Position numbers and translations under genes: made by a program. 64,000 nucleotides of DNA from Nitratidesulfovibrio termitidis HI1 (GTDB taxonomy: Bacteria > Desulfobacterota > Desulfovibrionia > Desulfovibrionales > Desulfovibrionaceae), in assembly GCF_000504305.1 (NCBI RefSeq), contig NZ_KI632512.1, positions 1,548,250-1,612,249 of the forward strand, given 5' to 3'. A model generated the notes under the pieces. That model ran no database searches and was not told where the DNA came from. It saw only the letters and a program-made list of their open reading frames with translations. Below, piece by piece: positions 33,532-41,551 of the stretch (the first letter of the stretch is position 1; each line of letters begins with the position of its first letter).

Positions 33532-34242
33532 CTACTCCGCAAGGCGGATGACCACTTCCGCGCCCGGCGAATAGCCCTTCAGTTCCGCCAGCATACCCTT
33601 CAACGCGCCGGAAACGATGCGCGCCACAAAGGGATTCAGTCCCAACTGGTGCCCGTTCACCGCCACCGTCAGCGGCCCGTCCACGGAACAGCAGTCGCCC
33701 GGCACGGCCTGATGCGCCACCACCATGCGGGCAAACCCGGCACAGTCCTGCTGGCCGCAGGCCCCGCAGTCCAGCCCCGGCAACACAAAGCCCTGCTCGG
33801 CCACCAGTTCCGCCAGTGCGTCCACGCTGCCCGCGTCGAACCGGGGCAGTTCCGGCGCGCCCACCGCGCCGAAGGTGGCCAGCGCCAGCCCCCTGTCCAG
33901 GGCCTGGGCCTCGCCCGCCTCGCGCAGGCACAGCACGCGCGGCAGCCAGCCCAGGCTCTTGCCGCCTTCAACCAGCAGCACGTCGGCCCGCACCAGCGGC
34001 AGCAGGTCGGCAAGATGCCGCCGGGTAGACCAGAACACCGCGCATTCGCCCTCGGCAATGCCGATGACCGTGCGCCCCGGCTTCATCAGCCGTGCGGTGT
34101 CGGTTTCCGCCTTGTCCAGGTTGTGGTGGGTATGCTTTGCCACGGCAACGGTCAGGCCGCGCGCCTCCAGCGCATCGGCCAGCAACGCGGTACAGGTGGT
34201 CTTGCCCGAATTCTTGAACCCGATGATGCTCACTGCCTTCAC
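33532..34242 (-). CDS. mobB: MobB-type GTPase fused to an Fe-S domain
   Basis: A 236-residue protein. Residues 1-150 are MobB-like: P-loop GFKNSGKTT (8-16), VAVAKHTHHNLD, and ADVLLVEGGKSLGWLP. MobB helps to make the guanine-dinucleotide form of the molybdopterin cofactor. The C-terminal part has C159-x2-C162-x4-C167 and C184 (LDCGACGQQDCAGF...GDCC), a 4Fe-4S domain not found in the enteric MobB. The GTG at 34242 has GGAGG upstream. It lies downstream of fdhAB on the same strand but beyond two terminators, so it is its own unit. The context links it to cofactor supply for the formate dehydrogenase. Confidence 0.87.
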   Translation of the reverse strand: MKAVSIIGFKNSGKTTCTALLADALEARGLTVAVAKHTHHNLDKAETDTARLMKPGRTVIGIAEGECAVFWSTRRHLADLLPLVRADVLLVEGGKSLGWLPRVLCLREAGEAQALDRGLALATFGAVGAPELPRFDAGSVDALAELVAEQGFVLPGLDCGACGQQDCAGFARMVVAHQAVPGDCCSVDGPLTVAVNGHQLGLNPFVARIVSGALKGMLAELKGYSPGAEVVIRLAE

Positions 34243-34365
34243 GGCGTCCTCCGTATGGCTGATGCGGCCAGTGTGATCAGTCCGCCCGCTTCCGCGCGCT
34301 GTTCCGCGTGTCGTTCCTTTGCATTCCATCCTAGCGTTGCCCCGGTTCCGGCACAAGCCGGGGCG

Positions 34366-34430
34366 ACAAAAAGGAGCGCCGTCCGCCCGCCCGCATTTCC
34401 CACACGGGAACGCGGGCGCACGGACGGCGC
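34366..34430 (-). terminator. Second terminator between fdhB and mobB
   Basis: On the minus strand GCGCCGTCCG pairs with CGGACGGCGC through a longer imperfect stem, followed by TCCTTTTTG. Confidence 0.7.
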
Positions 34431-34555
34431 GGGCTACCACCTTGTGCGCTGCCCGGCGCCATGTACACAGCCAATCGCCACGTGCATGACCTACGGGCAC
34501 CGCCCGGCGCGAAGCAGGCGGGAAACCGCTCCGCGCCCAAGGAGGCAGGGATGAT

Positions 34556-34605
34556 GGGAAAACATCGGCCCGCCGCGCGCTGTCGAAAACGCGGCGCGGC
34601 GGGCC
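34556..34605 (-). terminator. Terminator of fdhAB
   Basis: On the minus strand CGGCCCGCCGCGC pairs with GCGCGGCGGGCCG, followed by ATGTTTTCCC. It starts about 20 bp past the fdhB stop. Confidence 0.8.
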
Positions 34606-34626
34606 GGGTTGTGTTGTCAGTCTACG

Positions 34627-35334
34627 TTACGCGCGCGCCCGGAACAGCCTGGCGAACAGCTGCTTGCGGGTGAGCGGGCCGGATTCCAGCTCGGCCACGG
34701 CGTGCTCGAAGTAGCTCTTCGGGTCACGCTGGAACAGGTACACCACACGCACGTCGTTGGGGTCGCCCAGGACGGCGTTGGGGTGCTTCTTCTTCACCTC
34801 GGCCAGACGCTTGTTGGCCAGTTCGGTCATTGCCGCCTCGTCGCCGAAGTTCATGCACCCTGTGGGGCAAGTCTTCACGCAGGCGGGCAGCAGGCCGTTC
34901 TGCACGCGGTCGTTGCACATGTCGCACTTGGACAGCAGGCCGGTGGCCTCGTCGCGGCGCGGGATGTCGTACGGGCAGGCGGAACGCACCATCTCGCCGT
35001 CCACCTTGGCGGTGAGCTCGGTGAAGATGACGGCCCCGGTCTGTTCATCCTTCAGCACCGCGCCTTCCAGGTCCACGTCTGCCTGGCCCTTGCAGGGGGG
35101 CTCGACGCAGTGGCGGCACTGTTCGGGAAAGAACAGCCAGTCCAGCTTCTTGTCGAACACCCCTTCCTCGAAGCGCACCGTTTTAAGGGTGACGTACGAG
35201 AGGTCCGGCGGGTTCTGGTGCGAACCGGTGTTGCGGGTTTCCTCGGCGGGCAGGTTCTTCCACTGCTTGCAGGCTATCTGGCAGCCGCGGCAGGCGGTAC
35301 ACCGGGTAAGGTCGATGAAGAACATCTTTCCCAT
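34627..35334 (-). CDS. fdhB: Formate dehydrogenase beta subunit (Fe-S)
   Basis: A 235-residue ferredoxin-like subunit that moves electrons from the catalytic subunit to periplasmic cytochrome c3. It has cysteine motifs for four 4Fe-4S clusters: C12-x2-C15-x2-C18-x3-C22 (CTACRGCQIAC), CRHCVEPPC, CPYDIPR with CDMCNDRV, and CVKTCPTGC. There is no membrane anchor or signal peptide of its own, so it would be exported with the Tat-tagged alpha subunit. It lies 2 bp after fdhA on the same strand. This two-subunit soluble form matches the periplasmic FdhAB enzyme of Desulfovibrio. Confidence 0.95.
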   Translation of the reverse strand: MGKMFFIDLTRCTACRGCQIACKQWKNLPAEETRNTGSHQNPPDLSYVTLKTVRFEEGVFDKKLDWLFFPEQCRHCVEPPCKGQADVDLEGAVLKDEQTGAVIFTELTAKVDGEMVRSACPYDIPRRDEATGLLSKCDMCNDRVQNGLLPACVKTCPTGCMNFGDEAAMTELANKRLAEVKKKHPNAVLGDPNDVRVVYLFQRDPKSYFEHAVAELESGPLTRKQLFARLFRARA

Positions 35335-35336
35335 GA

Positions 35337-38300
35337 CTACTTACCTCCCACCTTGCGGATATCGACCATGAAGGCCTTGGTCTCGGGGATGCCGGTGTTC
35401 GGGTCGCCCGCAGACGGCGTGAGCAGGTTGGCCGTGTCGCCGCCGTTCTTCGGCACCATCCACCCGTAGTGCCAGGGCAGGCCCACCATGTGGATTTCCG
35501 CGCCCATGACCTTGTAGGGCTTGATGCGCTCGGTGACGATGGCCACCGCTTCCAGCGAACCGCGCAGGCTCGAAACCTTGACGCGGTCGCCATTCTTGAT
35601 GCCGCGCACCTTGGCCAGTTCCTTGCTGATTTCGGCGAAGATTTCGGGCTCCGCTTCCACCAGCCATGCGCAACGGCGGGTCATCAGGCCGGTCTGCCAG
35701 TGCTCGGTGACGCGGTAGGTGGTGCCGATGAAGGGGAACTTCGGATCGCACACCGCCGCCTTTTCGCCCTCGATCTTGAAGGCCACCGGGTTGTGCAGCT
35801 GCTTCGAGAACGGGTTCTTGGAAACCGGGCACTCCAGCGGTTCATAGTGCTCGGGGAAGGGACCTTCCTCGCGGCCGGGGCCGTACAGGGCGCCGAAGCC
35901 GTGCGTCTGCATGATGAAGGGGTGCTTGGCGCCGGGGTCGCCGCCGCCGTCCACCACGTCGCCCACCCACTTGCCGTCCTTCCATTCGATGACGGCCTTG
36001 GCCGGGTTCCACGGCTTGCCGGTCTTGTCCACCGAGGCACGGTTGTAGATGATGCGCCGGTTCACCGGCCAGCTGAACGACCAGTTGGGGAACAGGCCGA
36101 TGCGCGCCTGTTCCGGCGTCTGCGCGCTGTCGCGGCGGGCCATCATGTTGCCCGCGTCGGTGAACGACCCGGCATGCAGCCAGTTGCCGGAACAGGTGGA
36201 ACCGTCCGCCGTCAGGAAGGCGAACGAGGGCACCTGCTGCCCGGCCTTGAACTGCTTGCCGCCCACTTCCGTGTCCTTCAGGAAGTAGCCGTTCATCAGC
36301 TTGGCCGTCTTGGCCGGGGAGAACTCGTTGTGTTCTTCCCAGTCCTTGATGTTCAGCTTCAGGATGGCATCGGCGTGCACGCCGCCTTCCTTGGCGTACA
36401 GTTCGCGGATCTTGTGCATCATTTCCAGCATGATGTCGCCGTCGGGCTTGGTCTGGCCCCAGGGCTTCGGACCGCGATAGCGCCACTGCATCCAGCGGCC
36501 GGAGTTGGCGACGGAGCCTTCCTTTTCGATGGACACGGCGCACGGCAGGAAGAACACTTCCGTGCCGATTTCCTCCGGCTTCATGTTCGGGCCCTTCCAG
36601 AACGACGACGTTTCGTTCTCGAAGATGTTCACGTTCACCAGCCAGTCCAGCTTGCCCAGGGCGCGCCGGTTCTTGTTGGCGTTGGCGCCGCCGCAGGCGG
36701 GGTTCATGCCCCACGCAAAGCAGCCCTTCACGTCGCCCTTGTCCATCTTGTCGAAGATGTTCAGCCAGAAGTAGTAGGTGGCGGGCTTGGTGGCATCGAG
36801 CTTGGGCATGACGGCATAGGCGTCCGCCGGGGCAAGGTCCGGATACAGGGCCTTCAGGTAGCTGGCCATGTACTTGGGCCGGTTCTGCCACCAGTTCACG
36901 CTCATGGGGTCTTTGGACTGCGGAGTGGCCGCATTGTAGGCGTCGAGCGTGGCGGCCTTGGTGGTGGGGGTGGGGTTGTACCCCGGCCAGATGTGCGACA
37001 GCAGGCCCTGGTCGGTGGAACCCTGCACGTTGGATTCGCCGCGCAGCGCGTTCACGCCGCCGCCAGCCACACCGATGTTGCCCAGCAGCAACTGCACCAT
37101 GGCCATGGAACGGATGTTCTGCACGCCCACGGAATGCTGCGTCCAGCCCATGGCGTACATGATGGTGCCCGCCTTGTCCGACTTGCCCGTGGCCGCGTAG
37201 GCCTTGTAGACCTTCAGGACCAGGTCCTTGGGCGTGCCGGTGATGTCGGCCACCTTGTCCACGGTGTAGCGCTCGTAGTGCTTCTTCAGCAGGTTGAAGA
37301 CGCACCGGGGGTGCTTCAGCGACGGATCGCGCTTGGGCACGCCGTTCTCGTCAAGCTCGAAAGCCCACTGCGACTTGTCGTACTTGCGCTTGTCCGCGTC
37401 GTAGCCGCTGAACAGGCCGTCCTTGAACGAGAACTTCTCGCTCACGATGAGCGAGGCGTTGGTGTACTCGCGCACGTACTCCTCGAAGTACAGCTTGTTA
37501 TCGAGGATATACTTGATGAGGCCGCCAAGGAACGGAATGTCCGCGCCCGACCGGATGGGGGCGTAGATGTCACACTTGGCGGAAGTACGCGTGAAGCGCG
37601 GGTCCACGTGAATCAGCGTGGCGCCCCTGTCCTGCGCGCGCAGCACCCACTTGAAGGAAATGGGGTGGTTTTCGGCAGCGTTGCTGCCCATGATCAACAC
37701 ACAATCACTGTTCGCGATATCGTTCCAGTGATTCGTCATCGCACCTCGACCGAACGACTCTGCCAGAGCCGGTACAGTGGGGCTGTGTCAGATCCGCGCC
37801 TGGTGTTCGATGAACACCAGGCCGAGGCTTCTGAGGATTGCCTGGTAGGCCCAGCATTCCTCGTTGTCCATGGCGGCGGAGCCGAACGACGCGATCGCTT
37901 CCGTCCGGTTCACCGCATCACCGGCCGGGTTGGCCAGTTGGAAGGATTCGTCGCGGGTCTTCTTGACGCGCTTGGCGATTTCGGTCAGCGCCCAGTCCCA
38001 TTCCACTTCCTTCCACTCGCCGCTGTTGGGCGCGCGGTACAGGGGCTTGGGCGAGCGGGCGTTGTTTTCACCCAGCTGAAAGATGGACGCGCCCTTGGGG
38101 CACAGGGAGCCTTCGTTGATGGGATGGTCCGGGTCGCCTTCCACGTTGACGGCACGGCCTTCGCCATTCTTGGCGGTGTGGACGATGAGCCCGCAGCCCA
38201 CCGCGCAGTAGCAGCAAACCGAGGTGGTCTGCTTTGCCCACTGGAGTTTCTGGAGTTCGGCCCGCGCCACCGAGGGCGCAAGGCTGATCCCCAGCCCGCC

Positions 38301-38363
38301 GAACGCGCTTGCCAGGGTGGCCCCCGCGCTCAGCTTGAGAAATTGCCTGCGATTGACAGTCAT
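35337..38363 (-). CDS. fdhA: Formate dehydrogenase alpha subunit, selenoprotein (TGA read as Sec192)
   Basis: The catalytic subunit, 1008 residues counting selenocysteine. It oxidises formate to CO2 (or the reverse) in the periplasm with a Mo/W bis-MGD cofactor. A plain ORF scan splits it at 37788-37790, but the frame is continuous: ...FIEHQARI, TGA, HSPTVPALAESFGRGAMTNHW. The TGA falls at residue 192, next to His193, exactly where the Sec-His pair sits in Desulfovibrio FdhA. The start MTVNRRQFLK is a twin-arginine signal with AAGGAGG upstream. The proximal 4Fe-4S motif is C50-x2-C53-x3-C57 with C88. A SECIS-like hairpin follows the TGA. The W/Mo choice cannot be told from sequence. Confidence 0.96.
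37750..37787 (-). promoter_or_regulatory. SECIS element of fdhA
   Basis: Immediately 3' of the TGA on the coding strand, CTG-TA-CC pairs with GG-CAG around the loop GGCTCT, with the TA bulged. The layout (bulge, short stem, GG-containing apical loop, about 17 nt after UGA) matches bacterial fdh SECIS hairpins bound by SelB. Confidence 0.75.
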
Positions 38364-38437
38364 CGTGCCTCCTTGCGTACCGGTTACACCGTTGCCGCAG
38401 GGCGTCCTGATGCGGATGCGCCAGTGGCGCCCCGCCT

Positions 38438-38674
38438 TCAGCGCCCCCTGATCTCCCGACCCAGCTCCACCAGCAGCGCGTAGCCTGCCCGACGGGGCGC
38501 AAGCCCCGCATGGCGACGCCACGCCGCGTGCGACCGGACATCGCGCGGCCGCCGCACGGGAATCCATGCCAGCAGTCGGGCGCGCGACGCCACGGGCGCC
38601 AGGTCGTGTCCCAGGCCCGAGAACGGCAGCGGGGTTTGCCCCGGCACCTCATGTGTTGCAGGGTATGCGAACAT
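38438..38674 (-). CDS. Possible small protein upstream of fdhA
   Basis: A 78-residue frame, MFAYPATHEVPGQTPLPFSGLGHDL..., Arg- and Pro-rich, ending 74 bp before the fdhA start. AAAGGGGA precedes its ATG and a promoter lies about 190 bp upstream. Being between the promoter and fdhA it would be co-transcribed. It has no recognised domain, so it may be a real leader protein or a chance frame in GC-rich DNA. Confidence 0.4.
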   Translation of the reverse strand: MFAYPATHEVPGQTPLPFSGLGHDLAPVASRARLLAWIPVRRPRDVRSHAAWRRHAGLAPRRAGYALLVELGREIRGR

Positions 38675-38856
38675 GGTAGTCCCCTTTCCCTGTGAAGGTC
38701 CGGCGGCATGCCGGGCCCCTGCCCCCTCCGCGCCGTTCCCGGCGGCGCAAACGAGACATCTTTCCTGTTACAGCAGGGTGTTAGACGTGACCACGCAAGG
38801 CGGCAACGGGCGTTTTCCTGCGCACGGTTCTGCACCAGGGCCAGATTTTTTGTGCC

Positions 38857-38884
38857 ATCATTCGCACCCGTTACATGATGTCAA
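38857..38884 (-). promoter_or_regulatory. Candidate sigma-70 promoter of fdhAB
   Basis: On the minus strand, TTGACA (38884-38879), 16 bp spacer and AATGAT (38862-38857, four of six). It is in the AT-rich patch about 490 bp upstream of fdhA. Confidence 0.5.
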
Positions 38885-38960
38885 AAAGCATATAATTACG
38901 CTTTGACACCAAGCCGCACCGCACCCGACAACAGCGGCACTCTCGCAACATGCCGGAATA

Positions 38961-39001
38961 CAAAAGAGAAGGCCCGCACCCGGAAAACCGGGCACGGGCC
39001 T
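38961..39001 (-). terminator. Minus-strand terminator downstream of the IR element
   Basis: On the minus strand GGCCCGTGCCCGG pairs with CCGGGTGCGGGCC round a TTTT loop, followed by TTCTCTTTTG. Confidence 0.7.
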
Positions 39002-39083
39002 GAAAATCACGAATCTGGTGTAAAACGGTAAGGAATTACCAGAGGAGGGATCCGCGAGGGAAAGCTCAGTCCAAGCATTTCCG

Positions 39084-39407
39084 GGGGGGTGTTTCTGGAT
39101 TAGGATTTTCGTTCATTGGCAAGGAAAACGAGCCTGCCATGAGGGAGTGCGGCAACCGTTAGGCGAGTTTGCGAGCCTTACGGATGGCGACCGCAACGCA
39201 TACTCTTATCGTATTCGACCGAGCCTTAGCCGTTAGGTGAGCGAAGCGAACCTTACGGATAAGGACAGCAGAGCTATGGCAGGCGAAGTTTGACCGCGTT
39301 GCGCACGATGACCGTAAGACTCGCGCTACGCGCTCACCTAACGGGCACGCTTCGCGCCCTTCGGGTCGGATGCCAATGGACGAAAAGACAATCCAGAAAC
39401 ACCCCCC
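39084..39407. mobile_element. 324 bp element with 37-38 bp terminal inverted repeats
   Basis: The left end (39084-39121) starts GGGGGGTGTTTCTGGATT and ends TTCATTGGCA; the right end (39371-39407) is its inverted copy with a few differences. Inside, a second inverted pair (GAGCCTGCCAT / ATGGCAGGC) and three REP-like units lie at 39156-39185, 39230-39260 and, inverted, 39312-39344. It has no ORF and looks like a MITE or large REP/BIME structure. Its right end meets the stop codon of the transposase-like gene. Confidence 0.75.
39156..39344. repeat. Three REP-like CCGTTAGG...CCTTACGG units
   Basis: The units are 30-33 bp, begin CCGTTAGGYGAG and end CTTACGG(AT). Two are direct and one inverted. 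The same unit, including the following GGCGACCGCAACGC, is found at 5298-5345. Confidence 0.8.
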
Positions 39408-40330
39408 TACGGGCGGGATTCATCCAACTCCGGCACATCAGGCACCATGTCGCACAGATAGCGCACCAACGTGGCGAACAGGTTCTCGCGCCGATGGTTG
39501 AAGCGGAATTCCAGTTCCTTGAGATACAACGGAAAACGCTGGGCCGACACGCCCTTGAAGGCTCGCAGCCGCCCCCCGGCGAATCTCCAGAACTCGCCCG
39601 GAGGCTCGGACGGACCGTCGGCCCGCCGCCGGATGTATTCGTAGGGCAGAGAATCGTCGCCGCACAGCACCAGGGCGTCGTAGTGTCTATAGGGCGCGGT
39701 GTGCACCAGGTTGCCCGCCCGTTCGATGCGCAGATGAAAATTGTGATTGAAGTGGAACACCGTCTCGGCGGACAGGCCGGAAACAAGGTCGATGAACACC
39801 CACCCGTTGCGTTCCAGGATGCCGAACACGGGGATGGGCACCTGCCCGCCCCCGCCCTTGGGCTCGCCGGTCAGCTTCTTGCCTTTCAGATAGCTGCCAA
39901 GGCCGGTTTCCGGCCCCAGCAACTGGCGGGCGTCGGGGGCGTGGGCCAGGATGGCAAAGCGCGCCGTGGTCACGGCCTTGTAGGCCGCGTTGTACGAAAG
40001 GCCCAGCTCGGCGGCCAGGGTGTGCACCGTGGCCTCGCCCGCGTACAGGTGCAGCAGGCGCAGCCAGGTCAGCGGCGTGAGGTTGCCGTTGTTGATCCAG
40101 CGACCGGAAAAGGGATGGAAGGTGTACTTGCAGCCCGCGCAGCGCCAACGCCCGGCAGACAGATCATACAATCGCCCGCCGCCGCAACGGGGGCAGAAAC
40201 TGCGCCCGCCCGGCCAACAGTGCTCCAGCAGATGGGCAAGGGCCGCCTCTTCCGAGGCAAGACACGGCTCGTCCAAGGCGAAATCCTGCCCTTCGGGGGC
40301 AGGGGACGACTGTTCGGGCAACAATTTCAT
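39407..40330 (-). CDS. IS1595/ISXO2-like transposase-related protein
   Basis: A 307-residue protein. The N-terminal zinc ribbon reads SFCPRCGGGRLYDLSAGRWRCAGCKYTFHPFSGRW, then a helix-turn-helix-like stretch (TVHTLAAELGLSYNAAYKAVTTARF) and a DDE-like domain with CGDDSLPYEYIRR and the end LYLKELEFRFNHRRENLF, the IS1595 pattern. It has no flanking copies of its own ends, sits next to an unrelated inverted-repeat element, and abuts tlpA. It may be an isolated or domesticated transposase. The ATG at 40330 has AGAAGGA; a GTG at 40453 that overlaps the tlpA stop is an alternative start giving 41 more residues. Confidence 0.75.
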   Translation of the reverse strand: MKLLPEQSSPAPEGQDFALDEPCLASEEAALAHLLEHCWPGGRSFCPRCGGGRLYDLSAGRWRCAGCKYTFHPFSGRWINNGNLTPLTWLRLLHLYAGEATVHTLAAELGLSYNAAYKAVTTARFAILAHAPDARQLLGPETGLGSYLKGKKLTGEPKGGGGQVPIPVFGILERNGWVFIDLVSGLSAETVFHFNHNFHLRIERAGNLVHTAPYRHYDALVLCGDDSLPYEYIRRRADGPSEPPGEFWRFAGGRLRAFKGVSAQRFPLYLKELEFRFNHRRENLFATLVRYLCDMVPDVPELDESRP

Positions 40331-40449
40331 GTCCTTCTGGTAGCCCAAGTCACCCCGTGCGCGCAATGCGCCCTCGCCCCGCTCGACCCGACTCACCCTG
40401 TCGCGCGCCCTGTCGCGCGCCCTGTTCCGGCCCCCGTCACGCATGTCGC

Positions 40450-41223
40450 TCACGGCAGCGCCCCTGCCGCCGCCAGCACGCGGTCCAGGAACTCCGCCGG
40501 AGTGCCGGAAAGCGCTCCGGCATGGGTGAACAGCACCCGGAATCCGTCGGCCTTGCGCCGCAGCACCCAGGTGAACGGCACCGGCAGGCCGCCTAGCTGA
40601 CCGTGCAGTGCCAGTTCCGGATCGGCGAACAGGGGAAAGGTCAGCCCGTGCCGCTGGCGAAAGGCCTGCACCAGATTCCAGTCGTCACCGGCGGCAATGC
40701 CCACCAGTCGCACCCGCCCGGCCAGATTGTCCGAACTGCCCGAACTGGCCGAGTTGGAGGAACTGGCCGAACCGGCGGACGCGATCAGCGCATGCAGCGC
40801 GCGCAGGGCCGGGGCTTCTTCCTGGCATGGCGCGCAGAACCAGCTGTACATGTTCACGATGAACACCTGACCGCGCAAATCCGAAAGATGGGCAGGCAGT
40901 CCTTCGGGGGCTTCAGGCGCATGTTCGGGCATGGCCACGTCCGGGCCGCCGGTCCATCCGGCATCCGGCGAGGGGACGCCAAGGGCGATGTCCGGGAAGC
41001 GCGCACCCGTCGGCCAGACAGCCGACCCGGCTGTTGCCGTACCGTCCGTCCCGGACCCGGACTGCTCCAGCGGCGCGGCAGCCTGTCCCGCCCGGGCCGA
41101 CTGAACCGGAATAACGACAAGCGCCAGCAGACAGACCGCCGTCAGCACGCCGCAACGCAACCATGACCGCGCGCTCCCACGCGGCCAGGCCCCCGCAGTC
41201 ATGGGCGAAAAAAACAATGCCAT
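40450..41223 (-). CDS. TlpA-like thioredoxin-fold protein, exported
   Basis: A 257-residue protein with an N-terminal hydrophobic signal (CGVLTAVCLLALVVIPVQSARA), so periplasmic or membrane-anchored. The thioredoxin-like domain contains the redox pair CAPC in FIVNMYSWFCAPCQEEAPALRALHALI and the cis-Pro segment GGLPVPFTWVL. A Ser/Ala/Asn insert coded by imperfect 9 bp repeats (40731-40774) splits the domain after the active-site helix. Such proteins reduce disulfides or support cytochrome assembly. GGGAG precedes the ATG at 41223. It is divergent from the three-gene signalling set. Confidence 0.83.
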   Translation of the reverse strand: MALFFSPMTAGAWPRGSARSWLRCGVLTAVCLLALVVIPVQSARAGQAAAPLEQSGSGTDGTATAGSAVWPTGARFPDIALGVPSPDAGWTGGPDVAMPEHAPEAPEGLPAHLSDLRGQVFIVNMYSWFCAPCQEEAPALRALHALIASAGSASSSNSASSGSSDNLAGRVRLVGIAAGDDWNLVQAFRQRHGLTFPLFADPELALHGQLGGLPVPFTWVLRRKADGFRVLFTHAGALSGTPAEFLDRVLAAAGALP

Positions 41224-41551
41224 CCGGACTCCCGTGTACGACGCGGCAGGTGGTGCGCGGTGCCGGGCCGCGCTTCGCGGCACCATCATAAAGTGTAGCC
41301 ATGCTCCACGCTTCTGACAACGGTCAGCGCAGCGCACCGTCCCCAGCCGCCAGCCACTGTCCTTTTCCTGCCATTCCGGTTGGTTTTGCGCCACATGGCG
41401 AAACTGCGCGCGCTCCGTTTCGGGGTCGCGCACCCTTGAACTTTCCACCATCGTCAGGCTACAGTCCGCACGGCGCGGCCCCTTGTCGCGCTGCGCCCCG
41501 GAATCCACCCCGGACTCCGAGGGGCAACGCCCGAGAGCAGGGAGAGCAAGT
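41224..41551. other. Divergent promoter region
   Basis: A 328 bp gap between tlpA-like and the signalling set. No gene or clear promoter could be placed. Confidence 0.5.

Larger units (their letters stand above)
34243..34626. other. Intergenic region between fdhB and mobB
   Basis: It holds two strong minus-strand terminators (34556-34605 and 34366-34430), another hairpin (GCCCCGG / CCGGGGC, about 34339-34363) and no gene. Confidence 0.65.
38364..39083. other. Region upstream of fdhA
   Basis: It holds a possible 78-codon ORF (38438-38674), a promoter (38857-38884, minus), an AT-rich patch (38845-38905) and a terminator for the minus-strand transposase-like gene (38961-39001). Confidence 0.6.

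Noticed and set aside
37740-37790. fdhA broken by a nonsense mutation or frameshift (pseudogene)
   Set aside because: The frame is unchanged on both sides, the stop is TGA at the known Sec position, and a SECIS-like hairpin follows.
35469-38483. 1004-residue plus-strand ORF opposite fdhA
   Set aside because: Antisense to the selenoprotein gene, with no recognisable domain.
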